Assembly: GCA_027596945.1 (NCBI GenBank)
Contig: JADGJH010000019.1
Location: forward strand, 1-42,590
Reading direction: 5' to 3'
Length of the DNA stretch: 42,590 nucleotides
From: Physocladia obscura
Taxonomy: Eukaryota; Chytridiomycota; Chytridiomycetes; Chytridiales; Chytriomycetaceae
A model generated the notes under the pieces. It worked only from the letters and a program-made list of their open reading frames with translations, was not told the origin of the DNA and ran no database searches. Position numbers and translations under genes: made by a program. This document shows, piece by piece, positions 10,011 to 19,587 of the stretch (the stretch's first letter is position 1; each line of letters opens with the position of its first letter).

Positions 10011-11788
10011 TGCAGTTGCAATTATGCAAGAGCCAGCTGATGGTACTTAGAGGAATTGCAAACTTGCAATAGAGACTTTTTAGACTGACTAAATCAGTGT
10101 AGAAGCAAAGTAGCAGTCCAAGGATGGTTAATATGTTCATCAATTTTGTAAGTCAACACCACCTTCCTGATCCACAGTTAATAGCATAATGCAACTGAAA
10201 CTCTTTCAGCAGAGTGAAGTTGTGTTAATAAATGATACTTCACCTGTAATGATTCTGTGCCATGCCGATGTATTTGGATCTCCTAGAGCATTTGAAACAA
10301 AATATTTTCGAAACTTGACAGCCATACAAATGCAAAGAGCAACAGCAAGTTTCAGTTTTTGTTCCTGATTTTATCTTTGCTGCAGGAGCAGTAGGTACAG
10401 AAGTATTAAATTTTGTTTCATTTTCGGATAGTGCCTTTGGAGTATTTATTTTGTTTCACAAAATAGTGTGAAAATAATTCAATTTTGTTCTTGTCAAATA
10501 ATACGTTTTTGGAAGTTTTCCAATAATAGTGGATTATTATTTTTATCAAAAATTAAATTTCAACAGAATTACAAAATATATTTTGAAGTTGATTTTATAC
10601 AGTTATAGATATTTATTTTATGCATATTTTCCACAAAAAATGCTTTGGGATTGACCACAAATTTGCCGAAGAGAGTAATTCACAGAAAAAATGGCAACTT
10701 TTAAAAATGAGTGACTCTAATACAAACCATCAAGTAGCAAGATACTCTGATTCATAACCTTGCTGAATTCTTGATTTTTCACAAATTTCAGCTGAGACTT
10801 GTGCAACAGTTGAATTGATCTTTCCTAAGTCAATATTTCCTTTAATTTTATCTAAATCATACTGAGCTTTCACATCAGTTGTTAAATACTGCATGTTTAC
10901 ATGGAATGTTACTGAATAATCCACAATAAAAAGCTAATCAAAGCACTGGCTGTTGATTCATTTGATCCATCAAATTTTCATTATTTGAAAAACATAGCTG
11001 AACATACAAAAATTCTGGCCAAAGTCGGGAAGAACTTTGTGTAAGTAAATTTTGCATTCATGATTATAGTGTGAATTGGTATTTTCTGGGCTTTGTTAAC
11101 GTTCAGAAAAATGATTGATCCAGTAACACTAAAGTTTAGTCGAAATCTGGAGTGACTTTGGGGTGTTTGCAGCAGTAAATTTTGAAAGAGTTGAAAATAA
11201 TCATCGTGTTCAAATTAGAGTAAGAAATTTTGACTAAATTTGTATAGCTTAATTAGATGATGTGAAGTAGCAACTTTTGTAGCAGGACAAGGACATTTGA
11301 TTTCTGGAGTTGGTGGATTGCTGGTCAGGGAAAGCGGTGGATTTCTGAATTCCAAAATTTCCACAACCAATAAACCGCCGATCCACGCAATAGAATATAA
11401 ATAAAATAATAATACTTGGCCATTTTTATACTAAAGTGGCTGAATGGCTAACAACAGAGTTGTTTGTTCAGTATTTGAATCCCAATTTTAACATACTCAG
11501 GGGAAAATGTATTCACAGTGAGTTAAGATGATAGTAAAGTAAACTTTTGAAGGTGGCTCCTTTGAAAACATGAAATTATAGTTTTGAGAAACACAGTTAG
11601 CTTTGTTCAAATAAAATATTGTAGACCGATAATGAAAAACCCAGCCAAAAATGAGAATTTTAAGAAACTGCCAAGAAATGAAGATAAAGCACTTCTGTAA
11701 GTTGATTCTAGCTCTGTGCCATTTTGAGCTGCAATATTTGATGTGTTTTCTCAGGAATTTGAAATATCAGATTTCTTTGAGAGAAACA
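10011..11788. other. AT-rich spacer with coding-like scraps
   Basis: About 1.8 kb lies before the esterase-like gene. Near 10940-11040 the plus strand reads FDPSNFHYLKNIAEHTKILA in one frame, near 11150-11220 FGVFAAVNFERVENNHRVQI, and near 11270-11370 FVAGQGHLISGVGGLLVRES. These look more like protein than chance but do not form one frame. They could be exons of an unrecognised gene, a pseudogene or transposon debris. I could not assign a family or a gene model. An in-frame ATG for the next gene also exists at 11651. Confidence 0.35.
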
Positions 11789-12740
11789 ATGAATCTCCCT
11801 CATACCACATCAGCTGGGCCATATCGCAAGCCACCGCTTTTGGCAAGCGAATACCCATCTCTTGAATTCTCGTACGCGGGATCTGCGGATGGAATCGACC
11901 AGCATCTGCTGATACTACTGCACGGGCTCGGCGACACGCATGGCAACTTTATGCAGTTTGGGAAACGGATGGAGCTTCCGCAAACGGCTGTGCTTGCGGT
12001 GGGTGGACCGTTCCGCTTGGTTCCGGATGCGGCGGGATCATACAGATTTGATAGTTCGGACGTTGGTGGGGGATCAAACAGTGGGGGTTCGGTCACTGGC
12101 TCGTCGGAGGATGCTTGGCTGGTGAACGGGCGTACGTGGGTGCCGTCGTTTCATCCTGATGGACGCGAGGTAGATTTGTCATCATTGCTTGGGCAAACGG
12201 GGCTTGCGACGACGCGCACGCTGCTCCTGGGGCTTGTGCGGCTTTGTGTCCGCCGCTGGGGCGTCGATAGAGTGCTCGTTTTCGGCTTTGCACAGGGTGG
12301 CGTGGTGGCTGTCGACTTGATCCTGGCCCTGGCCGAGTCCGACGCCGTTCGTGTTCCCGTTGTGTCTGTGTGCGGTTGGCTGCCTGCTCCGCCCCATCCC
12401 TCGCCTTCGCCTCCCTCCACACAACAAGCCTCTGTTTTGATTATCCACGGTGAAAACGATGTTTCAATATCAAAAGAAATTCAATTCAAATATGTACGTA
12501 TCCATACAATTCTATATCGCGTAAACTAATTAGTGAGAAACTATGTTATAGGAAGCTTACTTGCGAAGTCGCCTGCCAAACAAAGATTCCCTAAAAATTG
12601 CGCGCATTCCAGGAAAAGATCATTGCCTTCCTGGAAAAGACCGCAACGAAATGCGCCATATCCTGGCTTTTTTTGCCTCCCATATGATTTTGAGAAATAT
12701 TCAGCTTGAATCAATGGCTGATGTGTACGAAGTCAAATAA
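11789..12740 (+). CDS. Alpha/beta-hydrolase, phospholipase/carboxylesterase-like, atypical nucleophile
   Basis: Exons 11789-12493 and 12552-12740 give 297 aa; an in-frame ATG at 11651 would add 46 residues. The fold is that of the acyl-protein thioesterase/carboxylesterase family: LLILLHGLGDTHGNF is the oxyanion-hole segment, then the nucleophile-elbow region VLVFGFAQGGVVAVDL, the acid loop IIHGENDVSI and the catalytic-His region PGKDHCLPGKD. In active family members the elbow is GFSQGG; here the Ser codon position reads GCA (Ala). Asp and His appear kept, so either activity is lost or another residue serves. The block 11870-12430 is much richer in G+C than its surroundings. The substrate is unknown and may be a palmitoylated protein or lysolipid if the protein is active. 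Confidence 0.7.
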
Positions 12741-13947
12741 TTTATGTCTATTCTGCAAAAGAACCTTTTATATTGCTGCAAGGTGAGAGAGAGATGAGGT
12801 TACAAACCTTCAAAATTAAGCGTTGTTCTTTCGTCGAATTTTTACTGGTTTTACATAAAGAAATTGAAATGAAATCAGGGAAATTCCAAATTTAAAATAA
12901 CTTCAGTTTATATGTTTTTAATTCTCATATTATACTCAAATTTCAGTCATAAAAACTGTACATAAAAAATGTGCTGAATATATTGCTAATATTAAAAAAT
13001 GTATTTAAATGTATTCAACATGCATTTCCAATGCATTTCAAATGCATTCAAAATTTTCATTTTCAATTCATTCTGTAGATTATGAATTCATTCCAAATTT
13101 TCTTAATTTAAAATAATGTATTTTATAAATTCTGAATTCATTTTAAATAAAAAAAGTTACACAATGCATAATTATTCGTAAATATGCATTTTAAATTTCC
13201 AAAATTTATTATGATGTATTATCAGGATTTTGTGAATTTCCTGATGTAAATTTTTCAAAAAAATTTCTTTCCCATTCCTTCCCATCTTTCCCATCCAATA
13301 TTGCATCTTTACTCACATAAAAAGCCTTCCATTTTCGATTCAATTCATTCAAAGTCTTGTTGTTCGTTGCAAGACAAATGACTTTTCATCATTTTCATTT
13401 TGAAATGTTTTCAATTGGTTTGGCAAATGAAAATAAAAAGCCCATTGAAATGGTACCATTGAAAATGATTAAATTAAAAATACCTTCAGAAAACTGCCAC
13501 ATCATCCCATTGATGTGAGTTTTACCATTTTTCTGAGGAAAAATACCAACCAAAGGAAAAATGCCAAAGCAGTGGTAAATGCACTATAAATAATGAAACC
13601 ATGGCAGCGCTACACAATCATCTAAAAATTAATAACTTGTAGTTCTGACAACTTGTTCCTAATGGTTCCCAACTCTACTCAACAATTTGAAGTAAGGGCT
13701 GAGTTTTGAGTGAGAATTTGAGTTTATTTATCTTTAAAATTAAATCCACAGTTGACTATCTTTTTAAAAAAACATAATCTCTTCCTTCACAAGTTTGATT
13801 GATATCTTATCCTTTATTGGATCAATGCTTCACCCATTTAACACAATACACAATCAGGTTCTAAAATTAATTTTCCAGTTGGCATTGGCACAAATGTATA
13901 TTTATTGCCTTCTATTAATTTCTTTATTGAATTGCTTGTCCATAATT
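12741..13947. repeat. AT-rich spacer with ATGCATT-like word tract
   Basis: This 1.2-kb stretch has no gene signal. Between about 13010 and 13200 the words AATGCATT, ATTCATT and TTAAATT recur in loose tandem, including three close copies of ATGCATT at 13021-13050. Around 13380-13480 several CATTTTCATT and GAAAATGA words stand in opposite orientation and could pair into imperfect hairpins. It may be a degenerate satellite or a non-autonomous element; no clean unit length was established. Confidence 0.45.
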
Positions 13948-16900
13948 TTAAAAAAAAAAATTAGATTTTTTGTCCATTTTTGCAATAAAAGCATCACGTT
14001 TGAAATTTTTTCCAGTGGTAGTCATTAACTCAATGACTTTTGACTCTGAATAATTGGCCTTTTTACCAAATACTTCTTTCCATACTAATCTTTCAGCTTC
14101 ATGAAAGTCATTCTCTTTTTTCAAAGATGCCAGCCAATTTGTTTCACGAAATTCCATATCACCATCAATCACTGTATATTGAAGGTTAAAATTGTTACAA
14201 AATGGAAAGTCCTTACCAGTCTCAAGCACTTCCACCACAATTGAAAGTAAACCACTAAATTTTGACAACCTTTTTTCTTCTTTCTTTAAGTTATTCTTGG
14301 CAATAGTATTGACTGCTTTTTCTCTGAGTGAAATAACAACTTGAGGTTCAAACTAAAATTTTCAATTATTGAAACCTACATCACAATATCTGCAGTTAAT
14401 GTGGCATGCTCTTCTGCGGCCATTAACTCCGCTTCATTTGCATTTTTAGTTTTTACTCTGAAAAGCAATCTTTTTTTCCGATTTTCTTCCACCTCATTCA
14501 AAATTTTTTTTCGTTTTGCCTCATCAATGTTGTTCAAAGTTTCGAAAAACGAAGACGCTTCAGAAGCTGGTGTTTTTAGAACTATTTCCAACTCTTTGAG
14601 CAGTTGGGCTTCGAAGCTAATGGAATGTGCCATTAAGTTTATTGTGATCATATTCATTGAGTATTTTCCTTGAAAAACTTTCAATTTTTTTTAGATTGGA
14701 CAATAGATTATGAAGAGCTCAAGCTTACTATATTGAACTTTTGTTAAAATTCCATGCACTATTTTACCAAATTTTGTCAGATTCAGCATCTCATCTCCAA
14801 TAAACCTGTTATTGTAGTTCGAGTGTTTTTGCGATTAGATGTCGTTTTGATGGGAGGATTTTTTTCCGAAACTTACACTCCTGGTTTCACGACCAATGAC
14901 TTTCCAATTGTGCGAGGCTTATTAGATTTTAAATTTCGTGCAGCAAATCGTTTGCGCTCCATTTCAGCAGCTTCTTCTTCGTCTTTTCTAAGCATCTCTT
15001 GTCGTTTCATCTCTTCATACAGCAAAGGATCATTATTGAGACCAAACGCTTTCGATTGAAGATCTGCATCTTCTCCTTCGTCACCATTGCTGTCATTGTC
15101 ACCCCAAACACCAAAAATATGCTTGTCCTCTTGCTTATCGCGAAGAAATCGCTCTTGTTCTGTCTGGCGTCTGTTAAATTCTTCGTCCACTTTATTTATG
15201 CAAGTAAATAGCTTATATCATTTTAATTTGATCAATTAAGTTTGGACGCACCTAATTTTCGGATGCGTTCAGCTTCTCCTCGAGCTCTTTCTGCTTTTTG
15301 TTGATTTCGATATGTAACCTTTATTTTAACAAGTTTAATATACGTTGACCAGAACCCTAAACTTTTTGAAAATGATTTCCATTCTGCGAGAAGTTAATAT
15401 TATCAATATTATAATTGGAAGCATCTGATGATTACAAACTTCTCATCAATAGCTTCAGACGTTTATCCTTTTTTTGCTTGGCAATGTAAAATTCTTTCAA
15501 TAGAACAAGTTCTTCGGTTTCAGCAAAAATAATGTCTTCTTCCGAAATTGGCACTGATTTATCATAGTTTTCATTGAGATTAAGTACTTTCCGTCTGGTA
15601 CTTTCCAGATATGATGCAATCTTTTCCTGCAAATTAAAATCTTTATCACTGTTGCTAAATATATTTCCAAGAAAATTGACGGTTTGAGAAAGATCAGGAA
15701 CTGAGTTTCTAAAATTTCGGAGGAAATGAACCTCCAAAGTTGCAGACAGTATGTTCACTGTTATTGCATATTGATTGACTGTAGATATTGTGTATAATTC
15801 TTGGGCCTAATTAAAAACTCAGGAATAATGCTACTATACTTATACTAATAATTTGCATGACTCACAGATATGCATTTTATAATTTTATCGCGCATAAAAA
15901 TCAGCATTGAACCACATATCCAAGCACATAATGAATCCATGGAAGGAAAATTTTCATCACCTGTTGACTCAAACGATGCAAGAATAAGTTGATCAAATAT
16001 AAAGCATTGAACACTCAAGCGGCACTTTCCGATAAATGCATCTCCAATCAAGTGTTGAGCAAATTTCCTAAAACCAGAAAAATCATACCCATTTGAACCT
16101 GGACCAGAGCAATCAATTAATTTCCAGAAACAAAATTCTCCACGCTGGGCTCAAACTCACTTTCGCCCAAAATTCTGGTTAAAAAATGGAATAAATCTGG
16201 GTCTTCAGTTTGTAGATATGTTTCAAGGTCTGCTGATATTGATTGAACCATAGATCTGCCTTCTTCTCTCCAACTAAATGGTATAATTGACCAAAATCGA
16301 GCATAGACCTCGGCAATTCTAGCTGTTCTTGCCTCATCCAAGTCAAGACTAAAACCTCCAGTTTTTTTCTTTGCAGTGATTTCGTTTGCGTGAAAAATGT
16401 TCAACCAGTCTTTTGTATTTGGTTCGGCAGCCTTTGCAACAAATTCTTGATCTGTATTAAAATATTTCGTCTTTTGCATTCTTTCTTCATGGCTTGCCCC
16501 GAAAGACATTATATCGGCATCATCCAACTCCATTGCTTTTAAAAATGGGACCATAAATAGCATTTGGCGTTGTCTTAAGTTTCCTTCTTTGAAAATCTGA
16601 AATTGAGCGAGTTCAGAATGCGATCTTTTTTGTGAAGATTGTTGTGTTGATTCGTCTGGTTCTAAAGATTCGATTGCGAGATTCAAAGAACGCAAATGTG
16701 GTATTGATTTATCGTGAATTAAATATCCCAAGACCTGTTCCATTCTCTTTACGACACGATATTGGCTCGTGAGTTTCAGCAAATGTTGATGATTGCCAAG
16801 ACATGATTGACATCTAGTTGAAATATAAATATGAAAAAAGAATGAAGCAAAAATTCGAACATGTGAAATAATGTTGATCCAAAAATTGCCGAGTTTTTTT

Positions 16901-17649
16901 CCACTCGATCCGTATTGATATAACTGAAAAAATCTTGTTTAAAAATTTAAAAATTATATATATTTAAGCCCTATATTAATTTAAAAAAAGGATAATACCT
17001 TTAGTGGTATCGCTATCTGAAAGAGCCGTTAACCAAGCTATTTTACGCAGATCTTTTGACAATGATACATTGATGCATCCACGCAAAGCAACGCGTAAAT
17101 CGGGCCATTGAGACAATAAACTCATTACCCCTTGTTCAGATTCTCGCATTACTAGTTTCATCTGTTTGTTTTATTAAGGTTGCGTAAAAAAAAAAATTTG
17201 TGCAAAATGTCAACCTTTGCTTCTAGTGTATCTAACCCAGTTGTGTAGATATTTTCCTCAATTTTTGCCATAATTGAAACTCCAAGTTGCTCATCCAAAG
17301 TCTTTTCGGCCTCCTAAATTTTTGTTGGGTGATGGATAGATATATAGAGCAGATAAACCTCGCGAATACTCAGCAATAAACTCATGCCAGATGAAAAATT
17401 AGCATTATCTTCACTGACATTCGAGGTGTGAGAAGTTAAAGCTGAAATGATGGTGTCTGTTACGGATCGAAATATGGAGTCACGATCCGCTTTATTCATA
17501 TTCGCAAATCCATGTGACTTCAATTTTCCGGCTTGTTTCAACTTGATATGAATCTCTCGAGCAATTTGAGCCCGCAAAATAGCTACATTTTTCGATGACA
17601 AGAGAAGTTTTTGTTTGGCGTTTCGAAGCCACTCTGGTGTTTCTGTCAT
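13948..17649 (-). CDS. Unidentified 1004-aa helical/coiled-coil protein, candidate flagellar
   Basis: I did not recognise the family. Thirteen exons fit in frame: 17649-17359, 17313-17215, 17161-16999, 16933-16861, 16813-16161, 16098-15866, 15806-15440, 15383-15252, 15189-14877, 14805-14768, 14677-14385, 14352-14217, 14171-13948. The total is an exact multiple of three. The proposed intron 14353-14384 is only 32 nt and is the weakest join. The N-terminal two thirds are helical, with a CQSCLGN pair near the start of the big fifth exon. The C-terminal third is charged and coiled-coil-like (QQKAERARGEAERIRKL, then YEEMKRQEMLRKDEEEAAE). There is no signal peptide or membrane segment. It is divergent from RSPH14 across 204 bp, which suggests co-expression with flagellar genes; this is inference only. 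Confidence 0.7.
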
Positions 17650-17853
17650 TGTAACTTATTTTGGAGAAATTCAAATATTAAAAAAATAAATAAACAGCAG
17701 GGTAATTAAATCGAAAATTAAAATGTTTAAAATTAATACTTATAAAACTGTATGTACAATACAATGTAAACAATTTTAAGGTTTCAAAATTTAGCTATTG
17801 TTTCATAAACAAAGGAGAAAAAAAAGCAAAGTAAATAAGAGGAAGTGTCTCAG
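17650..17853. promoter_or_regulatory. 204-bp divergent upstream region shared with RSPH14
   Basis: AT-rich spacer between the start codons of the unidentified coiled-coil protein (minus) and RSPH14 (plus). Probably a bidirectional promoter. No RFX-type (X-box) palindrome was recognised by eye. Confidence 0.45.
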
Positions 17854-19425
17854 ATGACTTCACTTAAAACTCCCGATACTCCGAAAGGCCGAAAATGGAC
17901 TGCTCAAGAAATAAACCAATCGGGTTTAACTCCATTGGAAGCCAGCAAGTTACTGGTATATACTCTTCCGCCGAATGTCGATCCAACAAAAATGCAACTT
18001 GCATATGGACGTAGAGCGATTCCGAAACTGGTTTGTTGGACTTTAACAATTTATGCCTTACTTTATATATGTAAAATTTATCAGGTCACTGAAATACCGG
18101 AAGGAAGCCTACAGCATCAACAAAAGTCCCTCGTGTTTCTTGCAGAACTGTTGCATAATCCGCTCAATATTTCGCAAGCACTGAAAAGAGGTTTTTTAAA
18201 AAAATAAGTGCTAAAGTTTTATTTTCAGAAAATTTTTGTAGATATTGTGAAACTTCTCCTTGAATTGAAAAGTTCGTTAGATTTAACAATCAAGCAAAAA
18301 ACGACAGAATGCTTATCTATTTTATCAAGTTAAGTTTTTGCAACATTCTTCGATTGAAAAATGCTTAATTTTAGATTTAGATCATGCTGTTGGGCGAGCT
18401 GAATTAATTAAACACGACACCTTACATGCATTGCTACCTTTGGTAGGTGGTCTTTTGCCAAAAGATTCTTTTAAGAAGTTTATTTATAGATTCTTGATCC
18501 TTGTGACTTGTCTCGCAGCAACGTGTTAAAAGTATTTGTTAACGTAACAAGTCAAGACGCAGGCAAAATATTAACAAAAAAAGAACCACACAAATAACTA
18601 ACTTGATGTAAAAAGGTGTAAAAAATTTTCTTCAATTCAATCTTTTGCCGCATTTGGTCAAAAGGCTTCCAGAAGAGCGTATGGATATCCAAATAATGAT
18701 TCTCGATACTCTATACAACTGCATCCGCCTTGGACGTGCTCCATACATTCCAGACGAGCCAATTAAGTGCGATGCAATGGGTGCGTTCACGCAAATTCTG
18801 AAGAATGAATCAGTTGCCGAAACGAAAGTGGCAGCCTCAAAATGTATTATGATGCTGAGGTATAAAAAAAATAATCTCTGACTTCCCGAAATAATAATTT
18901 TTAAAAACAAATGAAAGTTTCCACAAAATCTGCAAAACACTCGCATGTCAAGGCGAAACGACTAGCATTCTTATTTCAATGTTGAGTGATCGCAAGAGTG
19001 CCGTGCGTGCCGCAGCAGCTGGAGCACTTATGTCAATTACCATTGATGTTGAAGCGAAAAAGATGTTTGTTCGCGACGACGCCGTAAGCACCCTGATGGA
19101 ACTTTTAGGGGACGCAAATGAATCAGTGATATTGAACGTGATAAAGGTTTTCCTCTTTTATTGTTATTTCATTAAATGGTCTGAAGCTACTGTGTCACTT
19201 CAAGGTCATCACAAATGTTGCTGAGGATTATCGCGGACGATTTGAGCTTCACGCATGTGTCAAAAAGGTGATTAAACCTTGTTTTTAATGTTTTTTCGTT
19301 TTTTGTTTTTTTTAAGGTTTGGTAAATCAAACAACTAGCTGGAGAACTTTGCTAACAATTCAAAAAACGTCCATTTACGAGAAGTAGCAAAACGAGCAAT
19401 ACAAGTTATTACTTGGCGTCCATGA
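17854..19425 (+). CDS. RSPH14: Radial spoke head protein 14-like (armadillo repeats)
   Basis: Nine exons: 17854-18030, 18085-18190, 18242-18328, 18375-18442, 18490-18562, 18616-18859, 18918-19146, 19205-19267, 19339-19425. They give 377 aa; human RSPH14/RTDR1 is about 350 aa. The N-terminal block NVDPTKMQLAYGRRAIPKL, repeated armadillo-type helices and the terminus AIQVITWRP match this family as I remember it. The protein is an axonemal radial-spoke component of motile flagella. Intron 18563-18615 only keeps the frame if it starts with GC after CAG (GC-AG class); every GT donor nearby leads to a stop. Introns 18031-18084 and others are about 45-70 nt. The first in-frame ATG was used. Confidence 0.82.
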
Positions 19426-19587
19426 CTTCTTTTTTTTTTTTCTTTTTCTTTTTCTCCTTTTTTTTATCCTTGTCACCAACAGTTCAAAAATATATTACGA
19501 TAGGAGAAAAAAACTATAAATTAAATAAGTGTGAATAATAATATGAACTAATTAAGTAACAGTTCATTTCTTTGGTTTATTTTTGAA

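Noticed and set aside
12093..12448. Several overlapping minus-strand frames of about 90-110 codons
   Set aside because: They arise from the high GC of the hydrolase gene, which lowers stop frequency in all frames; no family motif is seen.
58..13470. Shared words ACCATTGAAAATGA near 58 and near 13457
   Set aside because: A 14-base match in AT-rich DNA is weak and no longer flanking similarity was found, so it is not listed as a repeat pair.
18338..18529. 63-codon plus-strand frame beginning at a TTG
   Set aside because: It is the fourth RSPH14 exon read through into its intron; the splice model continues the protein correctly.
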